A DNA stretch of 64,000 nucleotides from Solitalea agri (GCF_023914155.1 NZ_JAMWYS010000028.1:62001-126000), one strand, 5' to 3'. Numbered from the stretch's first letter, positions 9,392 through 16,019 are shown. Notes: generated by a model not told the origin, from the letters alone. Numbers and translations are program-made.

Positions 9392-10150
9392 TTGCAAGAA
9401 AAGAAAAAGATCTATTTCGCATCCGATTTTCACCTGGGCGTTCCTACTTATGAGAAAAGCAGGGAACGCGAAGACCGTGTGGTTCGTTGGCTTGATTTTA
9501 TTAAAAACGATGCTGCTGAAATTTACCTGTTAGGTGACATTTTTGATTTCTGGTTTGAATACAAGACGGTGGTTCCAAAAGGCTATATACGCCTACTAGG
9601 GAAGCTGGCCGAGTTGGCTGATAGCGGGATTAAACTCACGTTTTTCAAGGGTAACCATGATATGTGGATGTTTAATTATTTCGAAAAGGAACTGGGCGCC
9701 ACCGTTATTTCTAATGAAAAAATTATAGAGCAGAACGGCAAAAGGCTGTTTGTTCATCACGGCGACGGACTTGGCCCTGGCGATTCGTTTTATAAAATGC
9801 TGAAGAAGTTTTTCAGAAGCAGTGTTTGCCAATGGTTATTTGCGCGCCTGCACCCAAATTTAGGAATTGGTATTGCCGATAAATGGAGCCGTGGTAGTCG
9901 TATTGCTAATGATAAAAAAGAAGAGTTTTTAGGAGAGGAGAATGAATGGCTCGCGATTTATTCAAAGGAAATGTTGCAAAAAGAGCATTTCGATTACTTT
10001 ATTTATGGCCATCGTCATTTGCCTTTAGATATTAAGCTTTCAGCATCAAGCCGATACATAAACATTGGCGAATGGATTCACTTTAACTCGTATGCTGTGT
10101 TTGACGGTGAAAATGTGGAGCTTAAGTATTTCGAAAAGGAAAATCTTTAA
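9392..10150 (+). CDS. lpxH: UDP-2,3-diacylglucosamine pyrophosphatase (LpxH-type)
   Basis: A calcineurin-like metallophosphoesterase that hydrolyses UDP-2,3-diacylglucosamine to lipid X and UMP, the fourth lipid A step, at the inner membrane face. Metal-binding motifs in order from the chosen start are FASDFHLG, LGDIFDFWFEY, KGNHDMW, VHHGDGLGPGD and YGHRHLP. The frame is open back to an ATG at 9341, but a good -7 promoter element lies at 9369-9376. I therefore favour the TTG at 9392, which gives 252 residues, close to the family norm. The rest of the early lipid A genes lie near 50 kb. Confidence 0.88.
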   Translation: MQEKKKIYFASDFHLGVPTYEKSREREDRVVRWLDFIKNDAAEIYLLGDIFDFWFEYKTVVPKGYIRLLGKLAELADSGIKLTFFKGNHDMWMFNYFEKELGATVISNEKIIEQNGKRLFVHHGDGLGPGDSFYKMLKKFFRSSVCQWLFARLHPNLGIGIADKWSRGSRIANDKKEEFLGEENEWLAIYSKEMLQKEHFDYFIYGHRHLPLDIKLSASSRYINIGEWIHFNSYAVFDGENVELKYFEKENL

Positions 10151-10194
10151 CCATCTAAACATCAGATACATTTCGCTGTTTAAGTATAAAAGCT

Positions 10195-10202
10195 TAATTT
10201 TG
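10195..10202 (+). promoter_or_regulatory. -7 promoter element for prfA
   Basis: TAATTTTG matches TAnnTTTG and lies 33 bases before the prfA start codon. Confidence 0.4.
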
Positions 10203-10235
10203 CAGCCCTAAAATAATCCCTAAGGATTTAAGAAT

Positions 10236-11309
10236 ATGATTGATAAACTGGATGCCATCAAGCAACGTTGGCAAGATGTAGAACAACAATTGTCGAGCCC
10301 AGAAGCAATGAGCGATATGAAACGCTTTGCTGCGCTTAACAAAGAATATAAAGAATTAACCAAGGTGGTGGAAAAAGCTGAGATCTATAAAAAAGTAGTC
10401 AGCAATATAGAAGCCAATAAGGAAATGTTAGCCACTGAAAAGGATGCAGAGATGAGAGAGATGGCTAAGCTGGATTTGGATGAATTACTTCCACAGAGAG
10501 ACGAGCTGGAGGAAGAAATTCGTGTGATGCTGATTCCTAAAGATCCGGAAGACGCCAAGAATGCTATTCTTGAGATTCGTGGTGGTGCCGGAGGTGATGA
10601 AGCAAGTTTATTTGCAGGCGATTTGTATCGTATGTATATGCGTTTTTGCGAAGCCAAAGGGTGGAGAACCGAATTGGTGGATGAAACTGCAGGAACTGCC
10701 GGGGGTTATAAAGAGATCGTGATTAATGTTAGTGGTGAAGATGTGTATGGTCAGTTGAAATACGAATCGGGTGTTCACCGCGTACAACGTGTACCTTCAA
10801 CTGAAACTCAAGGACGTGTTCACACTTCAGCAGCATCAGTGGTAGTTCTTCCTGAAGCTGACGAGTTTGATGTTCAGATCAACATGAATGATATTCGTAA
10901 AGATTTGTTCTGTGCTTCTGGTCCGGGTGGTCAATCGGTAAACACAACTTATTCGGCTGTTCGTTTAACACACATTCCTACAGGTGTTGTAGCTCAGTGT
11001 CAGGATGAGAAATCGCAGATCAAGAACTTCGAAAAGGCATTAGGTGTACTTCGTTCACGTATTTATGAGATGGAGTTGCAGAAACATTTGGAAGAAACTG
11101 CCAAGAAACGTAAAACCATGGTTTCTACCGGAGACCGTTCAGCTAAGATCCGTACTTATAACTTCCCGCAAAGCCGTATTACCGAACATAGAATTGGATT
11201 AACTTCCCACAATCTTTCGGCAGTGATGGATGGAGATATTCAGGATATTATTGATGCGCTGCAATTAGCGGAAAACGCAGAGCGTATGAAAGAAGGAACA
11301 ACCGTATAA
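10236..11309 (+). CDS. prfA: Peptide chain release factor 1
   Basis: A 357-residue class I release factor that reads UAA and UAG and triggers peptide release on the ribosome. The N-terminal helical domain 1 covers residues 1-100. The codon-recognition PxT motif is PST in [16 protein letters not shown] near residue 185. The peptidyl-transferase GGQ motif is in [14 protein letters not shown] near residue 230, whose Gln is normally methylated by PrmC. It ends in the usual short C-terminal helix. RF2 would have SPF instead of PxT, so the RF1 call is firm. A strong terminator follows. Confidence 0.97.
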   Translation: MIDKLDAIKQRWQDVEQQLSSPEAMSDMKRFAALNKEYKELTKVVEKAEIYKKVVSNIEANKEMLATEKDAEMREMAKLDLDELLPQRDELEEEIRVMLIPKDPEDAKNAILEIRGGAGGDEASLFAGDLYRMYMRFCEAKGWRTELVDETAGTAGGYKEIVINVSGEDVYGQLKYESGVHRVQRVPSTETQGRVHTSAASVVVLPEADEFDVQINMNDIRKDLFCASGPGGQSVNTTYSAVRLTHIPTGVVAQCQDEKSQIKNFEKALGVLRSRIYEMELQKHLEETAKKRKTMVSTGDRSAKIRTYNFPQSRITEHRIGLTSHNLSAVMDGDIQDIIDALQLAENAERMKEGTTV

Positions 11310-11331
11310 GGTTTTTTACATAAATTATTAA

Positions 11332-11357
11332 GAACCGGCTTATGGCCGGTTTTTTTG
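11332..11357 (+). terminator. prfA terminator
   Basis: AACCGGC and GCCGGTT pair around a short loop and are followed by seven T. Confidence 0.85.
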
Positions 11358-11370
11358 TGGCTTGGGGTCA

Positions 11371-11526
11371 TTAAGTAATCGTATTTCTTAATGTTCCATA
11401 AGATTCAGAAAGGCAAATAGAATAGTTAATAGCTTCTTTTAAAGATAATTCAAAAAATCTATTTGACTTATGGGTAGCACCTAGGAATAGTTTATAATTA
11501 GCAATCACTTTTTTTAGAAAAGGCAT
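11371..11526 (-). CDS. Possible 51-codon ORF at the distal end of the GIY-YIG array
   Basis: This short reading frame starts at the same ATGCCTTTT (Met-Pro-Phe) that starts the GIY-YIG copies, then switches to unrelated sequence (LKKVIANYKLFLGATHK, then SNRFFELSLKEAINY) and ends in TAA. It lies directly after the fifth copy of the array terminator. It may be the pre-existing flank into which the first unit was joined, a fragment of another gene, or chance. I recognise no family. The joint falls just inside the third codon. Confidence 0.3.
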   Translation of the reverse strand: MPFLKKVIANYKLFLGATHKSNRFFELSLKEAINYSICLSESYGTLRNTIT

Positions 11527-11530
11527 AAAC

Positions 11531-11560
11531 AAAAAAAGCCTCACATTTGTGAAGCTTTTT
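11531..11560 (-). terminator. Array terminator copy (unit 1)
   Basis: GCTTCAC and GTGAGGC form a 7-bp stem around AAAT, followed by seven T on the minus strand. It sits just 3' of tRNA remnant 1. Confidence 0.75.
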
Positions 11561-11561
11561 G

Positions 11562-11634
11562 CGGACCGGCTCAGCCGGGAGGACTCGAACCCGTCTCGGC
11601 TCAGCCGAGACCGTGGCAGTAAGGCATTCTAACC
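11562..11634 (-). pseudogene. tRNA-Asp 3' remnant 1
   Basis: It matches tRNA-Asp from the D-loop GGTTAGAATGCC to the 3' end but lacks the 5' acceptor strand and D-stem. The anticodon loop has changed (CTGCCAC instead of CTGTCAC). The 3' side of the anticodon stem and the variable loop are replaced by the palindrome at 11594-11610, and a second palindrome at 11566-11578 interrupts the acceptor end. It cannot fold as a tRNA. Confidence 0.8.
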
Positions 11635-11895
11635 CTTAATCAAAATATTTGTGGGCTGTTTACAAAGCCATTCGAAGTATTCCTTTTTACATTTTTTGAG
11701 CTTTCGTTCCCGGATCAATGCTGATTGTTTATTGGCATGCTCTTCAACATAAATTAATTCCCATGGAGTTTTTGTCGAAGTGAATTGTGATAGGCCGAGG
11801 TTATGTTCCTCTAATCGTTTGCAATAATCTTCAGTGAACCCTTTATAGAAAGATCCATCTTTTCGGCTTTTTAAAATGCAGATGTAAAAAGGCAT
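11629..11895 (-). CDS. GIY-YIG nuclease, array copy 1 (Tyr6 changed to Cys)
   Basis: An 88-residue single-domain GIY-YIG nuclease of the UvrC/YhbQ-like type. Expected residues are Tyr17-Lys-Gly (YIG position), Arg27 in YCKRLEEHN and Glu63 in IRERKLK. In this copy the Tyr of the GIY triplet (Y-I-Y in copies 3 and 4) is Cys6, which should damage catalysis. I chose the ATG for Met-Pro-Phe over a GTG six codons upstream because that GTG lies inside the terminator stem. The stop TAG lies in the tRNA remnant. Confidence 0.75.
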   Translation of the reverse strand: MPFYICILKSRKDGSFYKGFTEDYCKRLEEHNLGLSQFTSTKTPWELIYVEEHANKQSALIRERKLKKCKKEYFEWLCKQPTNILIKG

Positions 11896-11899
11896 AAAC

Positions 11900-11929
11900 A
11901 AAAAAAGCCTCACATTTGTGAAGCTTTTT
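11900..11929 (-). terminator. Array terminator copy (unit 2)
   Basis: Same 7-bp stem and T-run as the other array terminators. It is followed four bases later by the start codon of GIY-YIG copy 1. Confidence 0.75.
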
Positions 11930-11930
11930 G

Positions 11931-12003
11931 CGGACCGGCTGAGCCGGGAGGACTCGAACCCGTCTCGGCTCAGCCGAGACCGTGGCAGTAAGGCATTCTA
12001 ACC
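11931..12003 (-). pseudogene. tRNA-Asp 3' remnant 2
   Basis: Nearly identical to remnant 1, with the altered anticodon loop and both palindromes (11963-11979 and 11935-11947). The loop of the second palindrome reads TGA instead of TCA on the + strand. Confidence 0.8.
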
Positions 12004-12008
12004 CTTAA

Positions 12009-12263
12009 TCAAAATATTTGTGGGCTGTTTACAAAGCCATTCGAAGTATTCCTTTTTACATTTTTGAGCTTTCGTTCCCGGATCAATGCTGATTGTTTAT
12101 TGGCATGCTCTTCAACATAAATTAATTCCCAGGGAGTTTTTGCCGAAGTGTATTGTGATAGGCCGAGGTTATGTTCCTCTAATCGTTTGCAATAATCTTC
12201 AGTGAACCCTTTATAGAAAGATCCATCTTTTCGGCTTTTTAAAATGTAGATGTAAAAAGGCAT
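12009..12263 (-). pseudogene. GIY-YIG nuclease, array copy 2 (frameshifted 3' end)
   Basis: It matches the other copies through Lys67. One T is missing from the T-run near 12060, so the frame shifts and the last residues read NVKRNTSNGF and onward until a TGA at 12009. Tyr6, Tyr17, Arg27 and Glu63 are all retained, so the nuclease core could still fold. Substitutions Phe38Tyr and Thr41Ala distinguish it from copies 3 and 4. Confidence 0.7.
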
Positions 12264-12267
12264 AAAC

Positions 12268-12297
12268 AAAAAAAGCCTCACGTTTGTGAAGCTTTTT
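12268..12297 (-). terminator. Array terminator copy (unit 3)
   Basis: Same hairpin as the other units, with one loop-region change (CGTTTGTG for CATTTGTG on the + strand). Confidence 0.75.
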
Positions 12298-12298
12298 G

Positions 12299-12363
12299 CG
12301 GACCGGACGGGACTCGAACCCGTCTCGGCTCAGCCGAGACCGTGACAGGGCGGCATTCTAACC
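12299..12363 (-). pseudogene. tRNA-Asp 3' remnant 3
   Basis: The least degraded remnant: the anticodon loop CTGTCAC, T-arm and 3' acceptor strand match the intact gene. Only the palindrome 12323-12339 replaces the 3' anticodon stem and variable loop, and the second palindrome is absent. It still lacks the 5' half. It may be closest to the ancestral unit. Confidence 0.8.
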
Positions 12364-12624
12364 CTTGATCAAAATATTTGTGGGCTGTTTACAAAGCCAT
12401 TCGAAGTATTCCTTTTTACATTTTTTGAGCTTTCGTTCCCGGATCAATGCTGATTGTTTATTGGCATGCTCTTCAACATAAATTAATTCCCATGGAGTTT
12501 TTGTCGAAGTGAATTGTGATAGGCCGAGGTTATGTTCCTCTAATCGTTTGCAATAATCTTCAGTGAACCCTTTATAGAAAGATCCATCTTTTCGGCTTTT
12601 TAAAATGTAGATGTAAAAAGGCAT
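12358..12624 (-). CDS. GIY-YIG nuclease, array copy 3 (intact)
   Basis: An intact 88-residue GIY-YIG domain. The GIY triplet is Tyr4-Ile-Tyr6, the YIG triplet Tyr17-Lys-Gly19, the catalytic Arg is Arg27 and the metal-binding Glu is probably Glu63. The length equals a bare GIY-YIG module with no DNA-binding domain. Similar small proteins are common in Bacteroidota; their role is not established as far as I know. The start codon follows the terminator T-run by only four bases, so expression needs read-through from the tRNA operon or an unseen promoter. Confidence 0.85.
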   Translation of the reverse strand: MPFYIYILKSRKDGSFYKGFTEDYCKRLEEHNLGLSQFTSTKTPWELIYVEEHANKQSALIRERKLKKCKKEYFEWLCKQPTNILIKG

Positions 12625-12628
12625 AAAC

Positions 12629-12658
12629 AAAAAAAGCCTCACATTTGTGAAGCTTTTT
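12629..12658 (-). terminator. Array terminator copy (unit 4)
   Basis: Same stem-loop and T-run as the other units. Confidence 0.75.
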
Positions 12659-12659
12659 G

Positions 12660-12730
12660 TCCCGGCTGAGCCGGGAGGACTCGAACCCGTCTCGGCTCAG
12701 CCGAGACCGTGACAGGGCGGCACTCTAACC
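12660..12730 (-). pseudogene. tRNA-Asp 3' remnant 4
   Basis: The anticodon loop and T-arm are kept, but the acceptor end is replaced by the palindrome 12661-12675, and the 3' anticodon stem by the palindrome 12690-12706. It carries one T-to-C change in the D-region and has lost one C before the D-loop motif, which shifts the reading frame of the upstream ORF. Confidence 0.8.
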
Positions 12731-12990
12731 TTGATCAAAATATTTGTGGGCTGTTTACAAAGCCATTCGAAGTATTCCTTTTTACATTTTTTGAGCTTTC
12801 GTTCCCGGATCAATGCTGATTGTTTATTGGCATGCTCTTCAACATAAATTAATTCCCATGGAGTTTTTGTCGAAGTGAATTGTGATAGCCCGAGGTTATG
12901 TTCCTCTAATCGTTTGCAATAATCTTCAGTGAACCCTTTATAGAAAGATCCATCTTTTCGGCTTTTTAAAATGTAGATGTAAAAAGGCAT
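12697..12990 (-). CDS. GIY-YIG nuclease, array copy 4, with tRNA-derived tail
   Basis: The first copy behind the intact tRNAs. The catalytic set Tyr6, Tyr17, Arg27 and Glu63 is intact. A one-base loss at the ORF/tRNA joint removes the usual stop, so the protein runs on through the anticodon region and gains the tail VRVPPCHGLG, ending within the palindrome of remnant 4. It has 97 residues from the chosen ATG. If the array is expressed by read-through, this copy would be transcribed first. Confidence 0.8.
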   Translation of the reverse strand: MPFYIYILKSRKDGSFYKGFTEDYCKRLEEHNLGLSQFTSTKTPWELIYVEEHANKQSALIRERKLKKCKKEYFEWLCKQPTNILIKVRVPPCHGLG

Positions 12991-12994
12991 AAAC

Positions 12995-13024
12995 AAAAAA
13001 AGCCTCACATTTGTGAAGCTTTTT
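12995..13024 (-). terminator. Terminator of the tRNA-Asp operon
   Basis: GCTTCAC/GTGAGGC stem with AAAT loop and seven T, two bases downstream of the last intact tRNA-Asp. The same hairpin is copied into every array unit. Confidence 0.8.
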
Positions 13025-13025
13025 G

Positions 13026-13099
13026 CGGACCGGACGGGACTCGAACCCGCGACCTCCGCCGTGACAGGGCGGCATTCTAACCAGCTGAACTACCGATCC
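13026..13099 (-). tRNA. tRNA-Asp(GUC), third in operon
   Basis: A 74-base tRNA without encoded CCA. The acceptor strands GGATCGG and CCGGTCC pair with one G-T, the discriminator is G, and the anticodon arm is CCGCC-CTGTCAC-GGCGG with anticodon GTC. The T-arm is GCGGGTTCGAGTCCCGT. It is identical to the next two copies. Confidence 0.95.
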
Positions 13100-13167
13100 A
13101 AGAATTTTTAATTTGTTTCAGAAACCGTTTGTTTCTGAATTTGAAGCCTCTGCTTCGTTTTTAGCTG

Positions 13168-13241
13168 CGGACCGGACGGGACTCGAACCCGCGACCTCCG
13201 CCGTGACAGGGCGGCATTCTAACCAGCTGAACTACCGATCC
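13168..13241 (-). tRNA. tRNA-Asp(GUC), second in operon
   Basis: Same 74 bases as the neighbouring copies. The spacers between copies are also repeated, each with a hairpin made of TTCAGAAAC and GTTTCTGAA, so the tRNA units arose by tandem duplication with periods of 142 and 138 bp. Confidence 0.95.
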
Positions 13242-13305
13242 AAGATTTTTAATTGATTCAGAAACCGTTTGTTTCTGAATTGAAGCGTCTGCTTCTTTTT
13301 AGCTG

Positions 13306-13379
13306 CGGACCGGACGGGACTCGAACCCGCGACCTCCGCCGTGACAGGGCGGCATTCTAACCAGCTGAACTACCGATCC
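13306..13379 (-). tRNA. tRNA-Asp(GUC), first in operon
   Basis: Same 74 bases. It is the promoter-proximal copy, with a promoter about 20 bases upstream at 13401-13430. Confidence 0.95.
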
Positions 13380-13400
13380 AATCCCCTTATTTTGGGACTG

Positions 13401-13430
13401 CAAATATAGAGTCTTTGTTTTAAACTACAA
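13401..13430 (-). promoter_or_regulatory. Promoter of the tRNA-Asp operon
   Basis: Minus strand: TATATTTG (13408-13401) matches the -7 consensus TAnnTTTG, with TTG (13430-13428) exactly 19 bases upstream as the -33 element. Confidence 0.7.
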
Positions 13431-13545
13431 GAAAAAAATCAAAAAAGGAGTAATCGGCTCTAAACGATTAAGTTTTTTAACTTTAAACACAGGTTAAGCT
13501 CATTAAGATTTACAATAATTGATTAATGCTTTAGTGGGATACTAA

Positions 13546-13875
13546 TTAATGTGCGGACATTGCCTTTAATCCAATAATGGACGCAATTAAGGTGGTAATG
13601 AAAAACAAGCGCCAGAAATCAGCAGGTTCGTTAAAGAAAATTATACCCATAAGTACGGTTCCAACTGCTCCAACACCCGTCCACACGGCGTAGGCGGTTC
13701 CAATAGGTAAGGTTTGCGTAGCTTTCACCAGCAAGATCATGCTAATGGTCAGGCAAATAAAGAAACCTGTATACCAGGCGATCGCTGTATTTCCTGTGGA
13801 TACTTTGGCTTTTCCAAGGCATGACGCGAATCCAACTTCAAATAACCCTGCAATAATTAAAATAACCCAATTCAT
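13546..13875 (-). CDS. gdx: SMR-family transporter, SugE/Gdx type (guanidinium exporter)
   Basis: A 109-residue four-helix small multidrug resistance protein. Glu13 in AGLFEVGFA is the membrane-embedded substrate and proton site. GTAYAVWTGVGAVG near residue 57 is the family signature, and its Trp-Thr-Gly-Val-Gly form fits the SugE/Gdx branch more than EmrE. Gdx proteins export guanidinium against protons as antiparallel dimers. It lies 69 bases downstream of the Crp-like regulator gene on the same strand. I see no guanidine riboswitch in that gap. Confidence 0.85.
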   Translation of the reverse strand: MNWVILIIAGLFEVGFASCLGKAKVSTGNTAIAWYTGFFICLTISMILLVKATQTLPIGTAYAVWTGVGAVGTVLMGIIFFNEPADFWRLFFITTLIASIIGLKAMSAH

Positions 13876-13944
13876 TTCGTTTCAGTTTTAGAACGGCAAA
13901 GATCACAACTGAAAGCTTCAATTCTTTTTACAAATGATAAAAAG

Positions 13945-14508
13945 TCATTTTATCTCGGCCCGTATTCGACTTAAAGTAACCTGGGAAACACCTAAGTAAG
14001 AAGCGATATACCCTAACTGTACCCTTTGTATTAGTTCCGGTTGACGTTCAATTAGCTCCTTATAGCGTTCAATTGCCGTCTTAAACTGTCGTGAAATTAA
14101 TCGTTCTTCCGTTTTAACCAATTCATATTCCGCAAGTTTTCTGCCCCAATTACTGATATGTATATCTTCATTATACAGCTCCATCAGATCAACGGTTTTT
14201 AGTCTGTATAATTCCGAATCCTCTAATAACTCAATGGTTTCATATCCTGGCTTGTTATGGATATAACTGTTATACGAAAGCACCGTGTCCCCTTCTTTGC
14301 CAAACCAAAATGTTATCTCATGGGCTTCCGTATTTAGAAAAGCTCTTGCCATTCCTTTTGAAATGAAATACAGGTCTGTTTCGATTTTTCCAGTGTTAAA
14401 TAATCGATGGCCTTTTGGAAACCGGGCAGGCGAAATTCTTTCAATAAGTTTGTTTAACGAGGCATCGCGTAAATCATAAATGGATCTAAGGATATCTTCT
14501 AGTTTCAC
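13945..14508 (-). CDS. Crp/Fnr-family transcriptional regulator
   Basis: A 187-residue regulator with a cyclic-nucleotide-binding-like beta-roll (residues 20-115, PKGHRLFNTGKIETDLYFIS near the start). The C-terminal winged helix is recognisable from GYIASYLGVSQVTLSRIRAE at the end. No Fnr-type cysteine cluster is present. This short form without a long wing is frequent in Bacteroidota, where several copies sit beside small transporters or enzymes. It probably controls or shares a transcript with the gdx gene downstream. The ligand is unknown. Confidence 0.85.
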   Translation of the reverse strand: MKLEDILRSIYDLRDASLNKLIERISPARFPKGHRLFNTGKIETDLYFISKGMARAFLNTEAHEITFWFGKEGDTVLSYNSYIHNKPGYETIELLEDSELYRLKTVDLMELYNEDIHISNWGRKLAEYELVKTEERLISRQFKTAIERYKELIERQPELIQRVQLGYIASYLGVSQVTLSRIRAEIK

Positions 14509-14545
14509 CTTTATTTTTCAATATGTAAACGACAGTACTATTTCC

Positions 14546-14553
14546 TATCTTTG
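14546..14553 (+). promoter_or_regulatory. -7 promoter element for purD
   Basis: TATCTTTG matches TAnnTTTG and lies about 88 bases upstream of the purD ATG. No strong -33 element is seen. Confidence 0.45.
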
Positions 14554-14640
14554 CCACCTGTTCTCAGACGGGTCTTGCCCTAAAGATAAAGTCTGATTAC
14601 GAATACATTGTCATAAAATTAGGGATCTTCTTAAAAAACT

Positions 14641-15915
14641 ATGAATATTTTACTTCTCGGATCAGGTGGCCGTGAACATGCTTTCGCCTGGAAAATTTCT
14701 CAAAGTAACCATTGCAGCAAATTATACATTGCTCCAGGAAATGCCGGAACGGCTTCATGTGGTCAGAATGTAGATATAAAAGCTACAGATTTTGAAGGTA
14801 TAAAGCAATTTGTGTTGCAAAATGCAATTGAATTAGTAGTTGTTGGTCCTGAGGATCCTTTGGTTAAAGGTGTTCATGATTTTTTTTTAGCAGATGATCT
14901 GTTAAAAAAAGTGCCGGTAATTGGTCCGCAGAAGTTAGGCGCAACACTTGAAGGAAGTAAAGACTTCTCTAAGCAGTTTATGAAGCGTCATAATATTCCA
15001 ACAGCAGCTTATGCAAGTTTTACTGCCGAGCAGTTGGAAGAGGGTTTAAAATACCTGGAAACCCAATCGTTGCCTATTGTTTTAAAGGCAGATGGTTTAG
15101 CTGCTGGTAAGGGTGTATTAATTTGTGAAACACTTGAAGATGCTAAAACAGAACTTACCGCAATGTTGGCTGATGCTAAATTTGGCGCTGCCAGCAGTAC
15201 AGTAGTGATTGAGCAGTTCTTAAAAGGTATCGAACTTTCAGTATTTGTTTTAACAGATGGTAAAAGCTATAAATTGCTTCCATCAGCAAAAGACTATAAA
15301 CGAATTGGCGAAGGCGATAAAGGTCTAAACACCGGAGGAATGGGTTCTATTTCGCCTGTCCCGTTTGCCAATGAAGAATTTATCAAGAAGGTGGAAGAGC
15401 GTATTGTTATTCCAACTGTTGAAGGACTTAAGAAAGATAATATTCCATACAAAGGATTCATTTTTATTGGGCTGATGAATGATGGTGGTGAGCCGTATGT
15501 GATTGAGTACAATGTGCGCATGGGCGATCCGGAAACGGAAAGTGTGTTACCTCGTATTAAGTCAGATTTAGTAGAGTTGTTTTTGGGTGTTGCTCATGAA
15601 AACTTAGCAGAAAAATCATTTGAGGTTGATGATCGTACCGCTACTACTATTATGCTGGTTGCAGGAGGGTATCCGGGTGATTATGAAAAAGGCAAAGAAA
15701 TTACCGGTTTTGATGCTATTGAAGATAGCTTAGTATTTCATGCCGGAACAACACAAAAGGACGGTAAGGTTGTAACCGCAGGTGGACGTGTGATTGCCAT
15801 AACAACACTGGGAAAAGACATCCCTTCAGCTTTAGCTGTTTCGAACGCTAATGCGCAGAAGATTAAATTTGAAGATAAATACTATCGTCGCGATATCGGA
15901 TTCGATCTGCAATAA
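14641..15915 (+). CDS. purD: Phosphoribosylamine-glycine ligase
   Basis: A 424-residue ATP-grasp enzyme of purine synthesis that joins phosphoribosylamine and glycine to GAR. The N-terminal domain starts LLLGSGGREHAFAWKI. The ATP-grasp core includes LPIVLKADGLAAGKGV near residue 145, NTGGMGSISPVPF near residue 230, and YNVRMGDPETE near residue 290, which binds metal and nucleotide. The length is standard. It is monocistronic with its own promoter and terminator. Confidence 0.96.
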   Translation: MNILLLGSGGREHAFAWKISQSNHCSKLYIAPGNAGTASCGQNVDIKATDFEGIKQFVLQNAIELVVVGPEDPLVKGVHDFFLADDLLKKVPVIGPQKLGATLEGSKDFSKQFMKRHNIPTAAYASFTAEQLEEGLKYLETQSLPIVLKADGLAAGKGVLICETLEDAKTELTAMLADAKFGAASSTVVIEQFLKGIELSVFVLTDGKSYKLLPSAKDYKRIGEGDKGLNTGGMGSISPVPFANEEFIKKVEERIVIPTVEGLKKDNIPYKGFIFIGLMNDGGEPYVIEYNVRMGDPETESVLPRIKSDLVELFLGVAHENLAEKSFEVDDRTATTIMLVAGGYPGDYEKGKEITGFDAIEDSLVFHAGTTQKDGKVVTAGGRVIAITTLGKDIPSALAVSNANAQKIKFEDKYYRRDIGFDLQ

Positions 15916-15941
15916 GCAACGTGAAATCAAAATATTTAGAG

Positions 15942-15969
15942 ACCTGCAGCCGAAACTGCAGGTTTTTTT
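15942..15969 (+). terminator. purD terminator
   Basis: ACCTGCAG and CTGCAGGT form an 8-bp stem around CCGAAA, with a run of seven T. Confidence 0.85.
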
Positions 15970-16019
15970 ATGTCGATGAGAAAGAAAATGACTAAATTAA
16001 TGAGTACAAAACAGTAAGT

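Larger units (their letters stand above)
11522..12985 (-). repeat. Four tandem ~365-bp units: terminator + GIY-YIG ORF + tRNA-Asp 3' remnant
   Basis: Four direct repeats (11522-11890, 11891-12258, 12259-12619, 12620-12985; 369, 368, 361 and 366 bp) are nearly identical. Read on the minus strand, the array starts behind three intact tRNA-Asp genes. Each module is a terminator hairpin, a four-base gap, a GIY-YIG ORF, and a tRNA-Asp piece starting in the D-loop (GGTTAGAATGCC) and running to the tRNA 3' end. The ORF stop codon TAG is supplied by the D-loop sequence in copies 1 and 3. The high identity means recent duplication or gene conversion. Confidence 0.9.

Noticed and set aside
11562-12730. 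Four extra functional tRNAs, perhaps with a long variable arm or a Gly anticodon
   Set aside because: All lack the 5' acceptor strand and D-stem, and the 3' anticodon stem is replaced by a palindrome, so no cloverleaf is possible.
11896-13008. Longer GIY-YIG proteins starting six codons earlier
   Set aside because: The upstream start is a GTG inside the terminator stem; the ATG for Met-Pro-Phe fits the family start.
11522-13379. CRISPR-like repeated region
   Set aside because: The repeats are 361-369 bp (GIY-YIG units) and 138-142 bp (tRNA units), contain genes, and have no unique spacers or cas genes.
13876-13944. Guanidine riboswitch before gdx
   Set aside because: The 69-base gap has no structured aptamer or conserved guanidine-riboswitch elements that I can see.
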